Source: an uncultured Geobacteraceae bacterium (GTDB taxonomy: Bacteria > Desulfobacterota > Desulfuromonadia > Geobacterales > Pseudopelobacteraceae). Taken from it: a stretch of 27,487 nt of DNA. The notes under the pieces were generated by a model, which had not been told where the DNA came from, did no database searches, and worked only from the letters and a program-made list of their open reading frames with translations. Shown one piece after another: positions 16,813 through 25,830 of this stretch. How positions within the stretch are numbered: position 1 is the first letter of the stretch; each line of letters opens with the position of its first letter. The stretch covers positions 1-27,487 of the forward strand of contig CAIRND010000408.1 in NCBI GenBank assembly GCA_903879825.1, read 5' to 3'. The position numbers were made by a program, and so were the translations under genes.

Positions 16813-17496
16813 ATGATAAGGACTCTGCTGGGTTATCTTGTCCGAAAGAAAATAACAGTCAAATTTGAAGACCATTTTAGAATCAGACCGGTAAGTTCTC
16901 TTCTCGGATGTGACCGTGGCACCCCCATTGACCGTTACTACGTCGATAAATTTCTCAATAGCCGTGCGGATCTGATACGCGGTCGGACTCTGGAGATTGC
17001 CGACAGTTGCTACAGCAGGCGATTCGGTGGAAGCCGCGTCGACAAATTTGAGGTGCTGCACGCGACTCCAGGCAACAAACACGCAACGATAGTGGGCGAT
17101 CTCACCGATCCTGCAACACTACCTGAGAATGCCGTAGACTGCTTCATCTGCACCCAGACCTTCAACTTTATTTTTGACGTACAGAAAGCCATAGCAGGCG
17201 CTCACCATATCCTGAAACCGGGGGGGGTTCTGTTGGCCACTGTTGCGGGTATCAGCCAGATAAGCCGTTACGACATGGACAGGTGGGGTGACTACTGGCG
17301 CTTTACAACCGCTTCCATTCAAAAACTGTTCGAGCCGGTTTTCAAAGGTGGTGTTACCATCGAAACTTTCGGTAATGTTCTCTCTGCGACCGCTTTTCTG
17401 CAGGGAATCACCGTGGAAGACCTGCCGGATCGAACACTCCTCGATCAGAATGATCCTGATTATCAGTTGCTGATAACAATAGTCGCACGGAAGTGA
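16813..17496 (+). CDS. Class I SAM-dependent methyltransferase
   Basis: The 227-residue protein has a Rossmann-type methyltransferase core. RTLEIADSCYSRRFGG is a divergent motif I, followed by VDKFEVLH, a VGDLTDP acidic loop, VDCFICTQTFNFIFDV and the post-core HHILKPGGVLLATV. The WGDYWRFTTASIQKLFEPVF segment is shared by methyltransferases commonly found in polysaccharide clusters beside NodB deacetylases. It probably O- or N-methylates a sugar; the acceptor is unknown. GGGG 6 bases before the ATG acts as ribosome-binding site. The preceding 93-base spacer (16720-16812) shows nothing notable, and the gene overlaps or abuts the deacetylase start. Confidence 0.87.
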   Translation: MIRTLLGYLVRKKITVKFEDHFRIRPVSSLLGCDRGTPIDRYYVDKFLNSRADLIRGRTLEIADSCYSRRFGGSRVDKFEVLHATPGNKHATIVGDLTDPATLPENAVDCFICTQTFNFIFDVQKAIAGAHHILKPGGVLLATVAGISQISRYDMDRWGDYWRFTTASIQKLFEPVFKGGVTIETFGNVLSATAFLQGITVEDLPDRTLLDQNDPDYQLLITIVARK

Positions 17497-17501
17497 CGAA
17501 A

Positions 17502-18479
17502 ATGCTCAACAACCTTTACGTATCTCTGCGTTCCCTGGTGCGCACACCGGTAAATTGCCTGCTTAATCAATTCGATCCTCCGGTAATCGTCCTCATTTAC
17601 CACCGTGTGACAACGTTAGCGTCCGACCCCGACCTCCTGGCAGTGACGCCGGATAATTTCCGGCAGCAGATGCGATATCTAAAGGATAATATTTCACTGG
17701 TCAGATTTGAGGATGATTGGGCGAAGTCTACGAAGCCCGCCGTATGCATTACCTTTGATGACGGCTATGCTGACAATGCGTTGGAGGCGTTGCCGATTCT
17801 CGAAGAAGTGGGGGTGCCGGCAACCTTCTTTGTCAGCACCGGGACAATTGGCACCAGGAAGGAGTTCTGGTGGAATGAACTGGAGCGAATCATCATGGAG
17901 GGGCAAAATCTCCCTTCCGGTTTTCCACTGAACGATGGCCGCTTGGTAAAGATGTGGCCGACCGGCACCAATGGTGAACGGCGGGAATGTTACCACGAAA
18001 TAGTGCGAGTAATAAAGAACGTCGATCCCGAACAGCGCCAAGACCGGCTTATCCAGCTTCGGCACTGGGCGGGGACCGAAGAAGAGCTTACCGACACTCA
18101 CCGCGCCATGACAGTGGACGAATTACGCTTGCTTGCGAAAAGCGGGTGGGTCACCATCGGTGCTCATACCGTAACGCATACCCGGCTTTCTTCGCTCCCC
18201 CCGGCTGACCAGGCGGAAGAAATAGCAGCATCAAAAAAACAGCTTGAGGCGTGGCTGGGCAGTGATATACGGGTGTTTTCCTACCCGTTCGGCAGGCGCT
18301 GCGATTATACGAAAGAAACGGAGGCACTCTGCCGGAATACCGGATTCACCAAGGCTGCTGCGAACTTCGCAGGTCAGGTGCACCGCTGGACCGACCCTTT
18401 TCAGGTGCCTCGCCACTTGGTCAGGAACTGGCCGATGGAAGTTTTTGCCGATAAGATCAAAGGATTTTGGACAGTATGA
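17502..18479 (+). CDS. Polysaccharide deacetylase (NodB homology domain, CE4)
   Basis: Two starts are possible: GTG at 17493, overlapping the methyltransferase stop, or ATG at 17502 preceded by GGAAG at 17489-17493. The ATG is chosen. The protein of about 325 residues has IVLIYHRV, then CITFDDGYADN with the catalytic and metal-binding Asp pair (89-90 counting from the GTG). GAHTVTH gives the H-x3-H metal ligands (225 and 229) and SYPFGRR follows. CE4 enzymes remove N- or O-acetyl groups from amino sugars. There is no signal peptide, so it likely acts in the cytoplasm on a lipid-linked intermediate. Its stop overlaps the next GT4 start (ATGA). Confidence 0.9.
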   Translation: MLNNLYVSLRSLVRTPVNCLLNQFDPPVIVLIYHRVTTLASDPDLLAVTPDNFRQQMRYLKDNISLVRFEDDWAKSTKPAVCITFDDGYADNALEALPILEEVGVPATFFVSTGTIGTRKEFWWNELERIIMEGQNLPSGFPLNDGRLVKMWPTGTNGERRECYHEIVRVIKNVDPEQRQDRLIQLRHWAGTEEELTDTHRAMTVDELRLLAKSGWVTIGAHTVTHTRLSSLPPADQAEEIAASKKQLEAWLGSDIRVFSYPFGRRCDYTKETEALCRNTGFTKAAANFAGQVHRWTDPFQVPRHLVRNWPMEVFADKIKGFWTV

Positions 18480-19726
18480 AGATTCAACTTTTGAACAGTG
18501 CCGATATCGAGGGGGGCGCAGCCAGAGCAGCAATTAACCTGCTTAAAGGTCTTCGTGACACGGGTAGTGATGCACAGCTGCGGGTACAGAGAAAATTTGC
18601 CGATATTCCTTATGTCATTGGTCCCGATACGACCATTAGCAAAGTGATGGGTTTTGCCCGGCCTACACTTGAAGAATTTATTTTCAACACCGCCCCTAAA
18701 AAGATCAATGGCCCGTTTTCACCAGCCTTCATACCAGACCGGCTTCTTTCCAAGATAGCTTTATCACCTGATATAATCCATCTTCACTGGGTGGCAATCA
18801 TGATGCGTCTGGAGACGCTGCGCCGGTTCAAGGTGCCGATTGTATGGACTCTTCACGACTCCTGGGCTTTTACCGGCGGTTGCTATGTCCCTTTTGACTG
18901 CACCCGTTATCGGGATTCCTGCGGCAGCTGCCCTGTCCTTGGTTCTTCGCGTGATAATGACCTTTCGCGCCGAGTGTGGCGCAGGAAACAGAAAGCCTGG
19001 CACGACCTGAACCTGACAATCGTCACCCCCAGTCGCTGGATGGCAGACTGTGCAAAGACGAGTTCGCTTTTTCACTCATCGCGTATTGAGGTTATTCCCA
19101 ATGCAATTGATGTGCAGAGTTACAGACCGTTTGACATGCATACAGCTCGTGAAATTCTTTCTCTTCCGCATGATAAAAAAATTATTCTCTTCGGTGCAAA
19201 GTCAGCCACTAAAGACCGCAACAAGGGTTTTCACCTGCTCGTGCAGGCTTTAAACACTTTGGCCAACACCATTGTGCGGAACGACTCGCTGGAGTTGATC
19301 GTTTTTGGCGCTCCACAACCTGACCAGCCACAAAATCTCTGTTTCAAAACCCGCTACATAGGGTTGCAGCATGACGATGTCAGTCTCGCACTCCTTTATG
19401 CAGCTGCGGATGTTTTTGTCCTGCCATCCATACAGGAAAACCTCCCCTATACCGTTATGGAAGCAATGGCCTGCGGCACGCCCTGTGTAGCATTCAATCA
19501 GGGTGGTGTGCCGGATCTTATAGATCACGGGCAGAACGGTTACCTTGCACATCCCTTTGATCCGGCAGATCTTGCGAAAGGAATCACATGGATACTGGGC
19601 AATGAAGTTCGTTGGAGAGAATTATCCCATCAGGCAAGGCAGAAGGTGGAACGTGAGTTTACCCTGGAGAAAATTGCGCAGCGACATATTGGGCTGTACC
19701 GGGAGATTCTGAACAATGGAGGATAA
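18476..19726 (+). CDS. Family 4 glycosyltransferase
   Basis: The ATG at 18476 overlaps the deacetylase stop by four bases; a TTG at 18467 would add three residues and is less likely. The 416-residue protein has QLLNSADIEGGAARAAINL at the N-terminus, HLHWV, TLHDSWAFTGGC with a Cys-rich loop (CTRYRDSCGSCP), PSRWMADCA, VIPNAIDVQSYRP and FGAKSATKDRNKGFHLL. Its E-x7-E is in SIQENLPYTVMEAMACGTP. The TLHDxWAFTGGC segment with its cysteine loop is typical of the WcaC/colanic-acid-like GT4 subgroup. It adds a sugar to the growing glycan on the cytoplasmic side and ends 11 bases inside the following GT2. Confidence 0.9.
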   Translation: MKIQLLNSADIEGGAARAAINLLKGLRDTGSDAQLRVQRKFADIPYVIGPDTTISKVMGFARPTLEEFIFNTAPKKINGPFSPAFIPDRLLSKIALSPDIIHLHWVAIMMRLETLRRFKVPIVWTLHDSWAFTGGCYVPFDCTRYRDSCGSCPVLGSSRDNDLSRRVWRRKQKAWHDLNLTIVTPSRWMADCAKTSSLFHSSRIEVIPNAIDVQSYRPFDMHTAREILSLPHDKKIILFGAKSATKDRNKGFHLLVQALNTLANTIVRNDSLELIVFGAPQPDQPQNLCFKTRYIGLQHDDVSLALLYAAADVFVLPSIQENLPYTVMEAMACGTPCVAFNQGGVPDLIDHGQNGYLAHPFDPADLAKGITWILGNEVRWRELSHQARQKVEREFTLEKIAQRHIGLYREILNNGG

Positions 19727-20696
19727 CAAAAAGTTTCCTGTCATATCTATTGTCACTCCATCCTATAATCAGGCAGTGTTCCTTTCCGAAACAATAGAAA
19801 GCATCATCAGTCAGGCTGGAGATTTCATCATCGATTACATCATCGTTGATGGTGGCTCAACCGATAATTCAGTGGTCATTATGAAACATTACGATGACTT
19901 GCTGCGTAAAGGGGAATGGCCCATAGCCTGTCAAGGTATAACTTATCGCTGGATCAGCGAAAATGACAAGGGACAGACGGATGCCCTGATGAAAGGCTTC
20001 AGGATGGCACATGGTGAAATACTCGCCTGGCTCAATTCCGACGACATCTACCTGCCGGGGGCATTGCAGACCGCTGCAACCTGTTTTTGCGAGCACCCCG
20101 ACACCGGACTGCTGTATGGTGATGCCCATTACTGCGATTCTGCGGGGGCCATCATCGGCAGGTATCGAACTGGTGAGTTCGATCTCAATACGCTTGCCTC
20201 GTTCAATTTCATTTGCCAACCCTCTGCATTTATTAGAAGCGACGTATTTGAAGCGGTGGGTGGATTGGATGAGTCACTTCATTTTGCCATGGACTACGAC
20301 CTCTGGATCAGAATCGGCACGCACTTCCCCTGTGTCTATCTTTCCCGGTTCCTGTCGACGTACCGACTCCATGAAGCATCCAAAACCATCCGCGACGAGG
20401 CCCTCCATGAAAACATTGAGGCGGGACTCTCCCTGACTATCAAGTATTTTAACTGGGCGCCTTTGACCAGGGTTTATGCTTCATGCAACTGCTCATGCAA
20501 AAGCAGCCTTCCCGGATTTATTGTTAAATCGCGGTTGCTTCTCGTCTGCTCTGCCCTGGTATGTACGGTGTTCCGTTCACTGTGGTTAAACCGCGGTATC
20601 TGTAGAAACGATCTGAAACTGTTGAACATGGCTAACTTTCGGAAATTGTTCAAGAGCCGTATGGAAGTAATGACAGGTCAACATGACCAGCAATAA
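19716..20696 (+). CDS. Family 2 glycosyltransferase
   Basis: The ATG at 19716 has GGGAGA about 9 bases upstream and overlaps the preceding GT4 by 11 bases. The 326-residue protein has ISIVTPSYNQAVFLSETI, IIVDGGSTDNSV, ISENDKGQTDALMKG, AWLNSDDIYLPG (the DxD-type metal site) and QPSAFIRSDVFEAVGG. This is a standard GT-A enzyme of the GT2 group in O-antigen and exopolysaccharide clusters. The C-terminal 80 residues are cysteine-rich (CNCSCKSS) and hydrophobic, possibly a membrane-associating tail. Its TAA abuts the TGA of the convergent gene with no intergenic space, so the plus-strand operon has no terminator here. Confidence 0.9.
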   Translation: MEDNKKFPVISIVTPSYNQAVFLSETIESIISQAGDFIIDYIIVDGGSTDNSVVIMKHYDDLLRKGEWPIACQGITYRWISENDKGQTDALMKGFRMAHGEILAWLNSDDIYLPGALQTAATCFCEHPDTGLLYGDAHYCDSAGAIIGRYRTGEFDLNTLASFNFICQPSAFIRSDVFEAVGGLDESLHFAMDYDLWIRIGTHFPCVYLSRFLSTYRLHEASKTIRDEALHENIEAGLSLTIKYFNWAPLTRVYASCNCSCKSSLPGFIVKSRLLLVCSALVCTVFRSLWLNRGICRNDLKLLNMANFRKLFKSRMEVMTGQHDQQ

Positions 20697-21773
20697 TCAG
20701 GTAATGCGATAGGAACATTGGACTGAAGAATTGACTATTTTCTGAATTTCGGTTTTTATCGCTTCATTACTGACTTGCTGCATAAATGTTTCATAGCCCC
20801 CCAGGGCAATATCCTCCCTTAAAGACACGTTATCTCTCAACTCAATAATTGCATTCGCCAACGCACCCGGGTCAGCCATTGAGACGAAGAGTGCATCCCT
20901 CCGGTTAGTTAATAGCTCCCGGTTTCCCGGGCAGTCCCCCACAATGACCGGTTTTTTCATTGCTAAAAACTGAAAAGTTTTCCCCGCAATAACTCTCCCG
21001 GCCTTGTCAATGTCCGAAAAGTGTCCCCCCAGACAAATATCTGCCTGTGCAATTACCAGAGGTAACTGTTCGTAGGGAAGCCAGTCGATAAAACGAATCA
21101 TATCAATATTCAGACTCTGAACCAGGTTTTGAATCTTTTTATGTTCCAGTCCCCTGCCAACAATGACAAACTCAACATCAGCATGTTCACGCAATATATT
21201 GGCAGCCAAAACTATATATTCCGTTCCGTGAAGCGGCAGAAAGGAAGAATAATAAAAGATCCGGAACTTTTTGTCCTCTCTGTCCAGATCCCGTGGATAA
21301 AAAAGAGACTCTTCGGCTCCGACAAAGACCCGGTGAAACTTATCCTTCGGCAGAGCAAACGTTTTCGTAAAATAGTCAATGTGTGCATCGGTATCCAGCA
21401 CAACTTTATCAGCTAGTTTGCAGGAATATTTGTCAAGATTGTAGAAAAACCTGCCAAACAATGAGTCAGGCTTGAACATTTTCCTGTCAAAACAGATTGT
21501 GTCATAGGTGGAGAGGAAGGCGTCGAAAATAATAGGTTTGCGGGTAAACATTCTGATTATTGGAACAAGCGGTTGACCCAGGAAGCCGATAAAAACAGCA
21601 TCATATTTTTGGCAGGAAAGGAATTTCAGTATGACTTTCAAATAACGGGCGGGATACGAAGCGGACGAATCAGTACAATTAATAATTTCAATTCCGCACT
21701 TTGCCAGGGATGTCAGGATCACCGCATTTCTAACGTAAGCCGGTTCACGACCTGCAATGAACAGAATTTTCAT
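20697..21773 (-). CDS. Family 4-like glycosyltransferase
   Basis: The frame stays open up to 21866, but the extra 31 residues come from translating an inverted repeat. The conserved start MKILFIAGREPAYVRN is at the ATG at 21773, with GGAGA 9 bases upstream. The 358-residue protein has FIGFLGQPLVPI, ADKVVLDTDAHIDYF, RIFYYSSFLPLHGTEYIVLAA (donor-domain start), FVIVGRG, FIDWLPYEQLPLVIAQADICLGG and AGKTFQFLAMKKPVIVG. At the usual second Glu of E-x7-E this protein shows Gln (KTFQF), as some members of this subgroup do. It converges on the plus-strand operon; its acceptor is unknown. Confidence 0.85.
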   Translation of the reverse strand: MKILFIAGREPAYVRNAVILTSLAKCGIEIINCTDSSASYPARYLKVILKFLSCQKYDAVFIGFLGQPLVPIIRMFTRKPIIFDAFLSTYDTICFDRKMFKPDSLFGRFFYNLDKYSCKLADKVVLDTDAHIDYFTKTFALPKDKFHRVFVGAEESLFYPRDLDREDKKFRIFYYSSFLPLHGTEYIVLAANILREHADVEFVIVGRGLEHKKIQNLVQSLNIDMIRFIDWLPYEQLPLVIAQADICLGGHFSDIDKAGRVIAGKTFQFLAMKKPVIVGDCPGNRELLTNRRDALFVSMADPGALANAIIELRDNVSLREDIALGGYETFMQQVSNEAIKTEIQKIVNSSVQCSYRIT

Positions 21774-21802
21774 GCCGATGAGTCTCCAGTCACTGGGTGT
21801 CG

Positions 21803-21842
21803 TTCGGTTTCGCTCACTATCCACACACTGAGCGAAACCGAA
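21803..21842. repeat. REP-like hairpin (14-bp perfect inverted repeat)
   Basis: TTCGGTTTCGCTCA at 21803-21816 and its exact reverse complement at 21829-21842 are separated by 12 bases. It lies between the lipoprotein stop and the GT4 start. No T-tract follows on either strand, so it is not a classical terminator. Short palindromes of this style (with GAGCGAAACCGA-type arms) are usually dispersed in many copies in a genome; copy number cannot be seen here. Confidence 0.75.
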
Positions 21843-21910
21843 GAGCACAAATCTCCCAACATACAAAGAATGAATGTGGGAATTCCAGTGGGTACTGACG
21901 AGGTATGAAT

Positions 21911-22378
21911 TTACTTACAAACGGTAGCTAACTGATTTTTATATACGGATTGCAGTAATGCTTCATTTAAGGAGCCATCCACTTTATTTTTATCTGCTAA
22001 GGTTGTCAGCGTTTGTGTCCCTGATATATGAATTGTTTCGTCACTGTTCAAGGTAAACTGTATGGACCACAGCTGCGATTCTATTGCTTTTCCCTGCGGA
22101 TCAGATTTAATACACTCTTCATTTATTTCTTTGATAAACTGCGGATTCATCTCGGTTTTTAGAATCACTAGGCGTGTGCCCTGTGGCGTTTTCTTAGCCA
22201 GCCATTCTTTTTTCCCAAAATACTTGTAGCCATCAAGAGCCTGCCCGATTGTAAGTGATTTATTAAATTCCAAATGACCTTTTTTTACCGTTGACATATC
22301 ATCCTTTGAACATCCGGCAATAATAACTGTTGCGAGAACTGCAGTAGTAGCCAACATGATTTTTTTTAACGTTTCCAT
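21911..22378 (-). CDS. Small putative lipoprotein of unknown function
   Basis: The 155-residue protein has a type II signal: KK, a hydrophobic stretch, and the lipobox VIIAGC with Cys23 as the lipidation site. The mature part contains TIGQALDGYKYFGKKEWLAKKTPQGTRLVI and ends in a short helix. TIGxAL-type segments with a following Lys/Trp-rich strand occur in several small periplasmic lipoproteins of unknown role. A strong GGAGG stands just before the ATG. A gap of 136 bases and its own likely promoter separate it from the ResB-like gene, so it is probably a separate unit. No function is assigned. Confidence 0.8.
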   Translation of the reverse strand: METLKKIMLATTAVLATVIIAGCSKDDMSTVKKGHLEFNKSLTIGQALDGYKYFGKKEWLAKKTPQGTRLVILKTEMNPQFIKEINEECIKSDPQGKAIESQLWSIQFTLNSDETIHISGTQTLTTLADKNKVDGSLNEALLQSVYKNQLATVCK

Positions 22379-22449
22379 TTTGTGCCCCTCCTATGATTTT
22401 ATTTGTTCCTGATAGTACAGGTAGTAAAAAATATTTGGTAGTTATGGTC

Positions 22450-22479
22450 GTTATAAATAATAATTTTACTTAATTTAAA
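22450..22479 (-). promoter_or_regulatory. Possible promoter of the lipoprotein gene
   Basis: Reading the minus strand, TTTAAA (22479-22474) and TATAAC (22455-22450) are 18 bases apart, in an AT-rich region about 70 bases before the lipoprotein ATG. The match to the -10 consensus is 5 of 6 and to the -35 consensus 4 of 6. In such AT-rich DNA chance matches are common. Confidence 0.3.
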
Positions 22480-22514
22480 TTACTTTCATTGTGGCGCAAT
22501 GAACATCCTCACCA

Positions 22515-23780
22515 TCAACCCAAGTTCGTTTTTCTCTCCACCCTACCTGCATCAAACATGTCCAGAGTTTCGTTAAATACTCCTCCATGCATCTTTTCTT
22601 TCCCTTCCGTGCGCGAACAGGCCCGGATCATATCTGTTCCGTGCCTGATAAACAACATTTGCCGCAAGGGAAAGAACAGTCGCACCGGCAGCCAGAATAA
22701 AAAGGAGGCGCCAAACAGGATGGCTGCACTCCAGACGAATAGAACCCCGTAATCCCGAATAAAGTCCGTAATCACCATGCGCCTGAAATCCGGAAACGCA
22801 AGCCGGAAACCATCACGAACAAACTCCCCTCCTCCCGGTACATTCCCTGCAAAAAGCATCTCATTACCCTTTAGCAGCTTACAGGTAAAATTCATGCGTC
22901 CCGTCATATAAGGATCCGATCCGTCACCAGACTCGGCCATACTAATCATGAGTCGATAGGGAGAATCCGGAATTTCAACTGCCGCCTCTTTTCCTGCAGG
23001 ATAAATATTGAGGATGGCATGTTTTTCAAACCCTTTCTGGAGATCAGGTGCTGAAAATTGTACCAGAAGTGCAACGCCAAGGAATCGAGGATAGACAAAA
23101 GACCCCTGATATCTTGTCGGAGGATATATTCCGCACGATACCCGCGCATCTCCGGGCCTGGCGGGAGCGACCTCCATTGACAATTGTTTTGAAAGAATGG
23201 ACCCCGTGGACTTCTCCAGCCTAATCTGTTCAACAACGCCGCCATTCCCCGATGGAGTCGGTAACGCAACCCCTTCTATGACAGGCCCCCGATAGGAAGT
23301 TCTGGTAACGAGACTGACAAGTATCCCAAGAAAGAGACAGAATACACCGGAAAGAAAAAGAACCCGCGCAGGAAAAATGCTGACTCCCCGCCATGCGGAG
23401 AGAGAGCGTTCCGTTTGATATGTTCTGTATCCCAGACCGTCAAGCCTCTCCTGCAACCCGGTAATGGCAGGGGAGACAGCAAGAACTATGGTCTCATCAA
23501 ACAATTCGGACTCATTATCAGCCGCCGTGCCGGAAAATAACCGCCGCCTTTCAATATATCTCAACATCTCCGCCACAATCCGGCTAGCGATATTGAGCGG
23601 GAGCAGTGACAGCAGGGCAACCAGTACTGCACTCTGGCGGACTAATTCCATCTGAGTTATCAAGGCCTCTTCAGTAAAGAACGCAACACCGATATAGAGT
23701 AGCAGGAAGAAGCCGATCACCACAGGCGAGGTGAATCTGGACGTTAACAAATTTCCGGAAAGACGCAACAGCCGTTTCAT
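22515..23780 (-). CDS. ResB-like membrane protein
   Basis: The 421-residue protein has helices near 17-35, 51-69 and 135-160, a large probably periplasmic domain (about 165-340), and a last helix (about 345-371, YGVLFVWSAAILFGASFLF) followed by a basic tail. This layout and the C-terminal helix plus RxxMLFIRHG match the ResB/Ccs1 family, which takes part in haem delivery and cytochrome c maturation. The match is from layout rather than strong motifs. Its ATG overlaps the stop of the DUF2318 gene (23777-23780), so it belongs to the same operon; a redox or haem-handling role beside a Cys-rich iron-associated protein is plausible. It could instead be a structurally similar membrane protein with another role. 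Confidence 0.55.
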   Translation of the reverse strand: MKRLLRLSGNLLTSRFTSPVVIGFFLLLYIGVAFFTEEALITQMELVRQSAVLVALLSLLPLNIASRIVAEMLRYIERRRLFSGTAADNESELFDETIVLAVSPAITGLQERLDGLGYRTYQTERSLSAWRGVSIFPARVLFLSGVFCLFLGILVSLVTRTSYRGPVIEGVALPTPSGNGGVVEQIRLEKSTGSILSKQLSMEVAPARPGDARVSCGIYPPTRYQGSFVYPRFLGVALLVQFSAPDLQKGFEKHAILNIYPAGKEAAVEIPDSPYRLMISMAESGDGSDPYMTGRMNFTCKLLKGNEMLFAGNVPGGGEFVRDGFRLAFPDFRRMVITDFIRDYGVLFVWSAAILFGASFLFWLPVRLFFPLRQMLFIRHGTDMIRACSRTEGKEKMHGGVFNETLDMFDAGRVERKTNLG

Positions 23781-25126
23781 TTGCCCCCCTCCTTACCCTT
23801 GGTTGTTGACTGTACCGTATTAGTCCATTCATTGATGAGTGTCAGAGCATCAATGTGTACTCCGTCTTTTTTTTCTGTAAAAGTGATAGGTACGGGGTTA
23901 CAGCCACCAGGTTTGCCGACGGTTTCCAGCGGGATAAGCGTTTTACAATAATAGCAAATTACGGTTCCATCAGCTTGACCATAACCGTCTGGCTTACAGA
24001 TGGCGCAGGCATCCAGATCCACGGTCAATTTAGCTGCAGGCCCCAGCAATACGAAAAACCGGGCTTCCTTTCCCCCCTGTTTAAACAGGAATTTATGCAG
24101 TTTGCCGTCTTCCAGATCAATGTCACTCTTCATTGGAATAATGATTTCACCGGATGATGTTGCCGTGACGACTATCGGTTTTGGATCCCAGTATTCCACA
24201 TTGGGATAGCAACTTTGGTAGGCAGCCGCAGTAAATATCAGCAGGGCAATAAATGGCACGACAAGACGTAATCGCCGTTGTCTGATAGCGGCAGCCAGAA
24301 GTTTACGGCGCTCTGCTCCCTGCCTTATATGGGCAACCGACGGCAAACGTTCATATTGCACTGCGCACATGACTAGGAGTACCGGCGTAAACCAGATGAA
24401 CATTCCACCCCAGAAACCGATCTCTTTTCCAAACAACAGCCCGATGTATCGCCAGAGATAGCTCCAGACAAATACGTGATCCGGAATCAGCATAGATTCC
24501 ATGAACTGATGCACAAAGTCATGGGCAAACTTCATCACTTTCATGCTGAGTGGAGAAAAAAGGTCCAGGCGAATAATTGAAGAAGAGCTAAAGAGCTGAA
24601 GTGCCACCACAGCTGATATCATCCCTGAAGGAGATACGGTAAATGAGTGTGAAATCCGCTTCTCGACCGCCAGGGCAGCATATGCAAGAACATACGCCAA
24701 CGCGCCGGAGATAGAGCCAAGCATAGCTAAATTCATAAGCGTACTGTCCATTGCCGGCAGTGTGCAACTGCACACGGCACCCGCAACTATGCCCGATATA
24801 GCGGTGACGCTGCCGGCACAAAGCGGCGTACTTACGAGTCTCACCCCCCATCCGGTTGTCACGCCCCGCCCGGCTCTGCTGTAAATTGCTGCGACGGAAA
24901 CACCCCACAGGAAGAGAAAACACATACCCAGCACCGACGTTATGATCACAAACCCCACTGATCCTGTCAAAACACGGAGTAGTAGAAATGCTCCCACCAC
25001 TCCAATTACAAATCCGGCTATGCTGGTTGCAATTACAACCGATCGTCGCTTGGGAAAGCCTCTTAATAGGATGAGGACTATACCGAACCAGGAAAGGAGA
25101 TGGGGAATGAGTTTCACTGCAATCAT
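23777..25126 (-). CDS. Polytopic membrane protein with C-terminal DUF2318 Cys-rich domain
   Basis: The 449-residue protein has about seven to eight membrane helices in its first 310 residues, then a soluble domain with IPMKSDIDLEDGKLHKFLF and the Cys pattern CAICKPDGYG, CYYCKTLIPL, GGCNPVPI (Cys374, 377, 391, 394, 409). That is the DUF2318 signature, a predicted iron-sulfur or metal-binding domain. DUF2318 proteins sit beside FTR1 permease, P19 and MacB-like ABC genes in iron-uptake loci such as the Campylobacter P19 cluster. The start overlaps the ATPase stop by one base (TGATG). The soluble tail follows the last helix and is likely periplasmic. FTR1 and P19 are not in the window. Confidence 0.82.
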   Translation of the reverse strand: MIAVKLIPHLLSWFGIVLILLRGFPKRRSVVIATSIAGFVIGVVGAFLLLRVLTGSVGFVIITSVLGMCFLFLWGVSVAAIYSRAGRGVTTGWGVRLVSTPLCAGSVTAISGIVAGAVCSCTLPAMDSTLMNLAMLGSISGALAYVLAYAALAVEKRISHSFTVSPSGMISAVVALQLFSSSSIIRLDLFSPLSMKVMKFAHDFVHQFMESMLIPDHVFVWSYLWRYIGLLFGKEIGFWGGMFIWFTPVLLVMCAVQYERLPSVAHIRQGAERRKLLAAAIRQRRLRLVVPFIALLIFTAAAYQSCYPNVEYWDPKPIVVTATSSGEIIIPMKSDIDLEDGKLHKFLFKQGGKEARFFVLLGPAAKLTVDLDACAICKPDGYGQADGTVICYYCKTLIPLETVGKPGGCNPVPITFTEKKDGVHIDALTLINEWTNTVQSTTKGKEGGK

Positions 25127-25800
25127 CAGGAACTCATCCGTTCTTCACGCACCAACACACCATCATCAAGATAAATAGTCCGATCTCCCCAGGCGGCTAC
25201 TTCCTGGTTGTGGGTCACCATAATAATGGTGAACCGTTCCTCGGCCCGCAGCTCTTTAAGTAGCTCCATCACCATTACCGTACTCTTGTGATCAAGGTTT
25301 CCGGTCGGCTCATCACCCAGCAAGAGCTTCGGGCTATTGATGATTGCCCGGGCAATACAAACCCGCTGTTGTTCTCCGCCGGAGAGCTCTCCGGGCCGGT
25401 TCTTCAGTCGATGTCCAAGCCCCACCCTCTCCAGGGCAGTTCTCGCCTCTGCCTCATCAGGGACACTGTGAAAGTACTGGGCCATCATTACATTCTCCAC
25501 GGCCGTCAGGTAAGGGACCATGTGGTGTTGTTGAAATATTATTCCGACGGATTCCCTACGGAAGCGAGCTAAACCATCCTCGCTGAGAGCCAGCAGGTCT
25601 GCCCCCCCTACCCGTAAGGAACCGGCGCTCGGCCGATCAAGTCCGCCGACAAGATTCATAAGGGTGCTCTTGCCGGAACCGGAATGCCCCATAACAGATA
25701 GCCACTCCCCCTCAGGAACGTGCAAATCGAGAGGTTTCAAGGCACAGATATCGCCGTAGCTTCTGGTAAGACCGCTTGTTTCAATTATATTGTCACTCAT
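25126..25800 (-). CDS. ABC transporter ATPase, LolD/MacB type
   Basis: The 224-residue protein (ATG at 25800) has Walker A GHSGSGKS (38-45), the Q-loop IIFQQHH, the ABC signature ELSGGEQQR (starting about 138), Walker B LLLGDEPTGNLD with Glu164, and the H-loop MVTHN. All key residues are present. The sequence class is the LolD/MacB/FtsE group that works with FtsX-like permeases. An upstream start at 25827 would add MFFSERLER and lies close to the inverted repeat, so it is not chosen. The partner permease is encoded upstream, beyond the inserted GxxExxY unit; a DUF2318 membrane protein overlaps downstream. Confidence 0.93.
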   Translation of the reverse strand: MSDNIIETSGLTRSYGDICALKPLDLHVPEGEWLSVMGHSGSGKSTLMNLVGGLDRPSAGSLRVGGADLLALSEDGLARFRRESVGIIFQQHHMVPYLTAVENVMMAQYFHSVPDEAEARTALERVGLGHRLKNRPGELSGGEQQRVCIARAIINSPKLLLGDEPTGNLDHKSTVMVMELLKELRAEERFTIIMVTHNQEVAAWGDRTIYLDDGVLVREERMSS

Positions 25801-25830
25801 TCTCTCTAACCTTTCAGAAAAAAACATTCA

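Noticed and set aside
21774..21866. N-terminal extension of the minus-strand GT4
   Set aside because: It is the translation of a REP-like inverted repeat. The conserved start and a good ribosome-binding site are at 21773.
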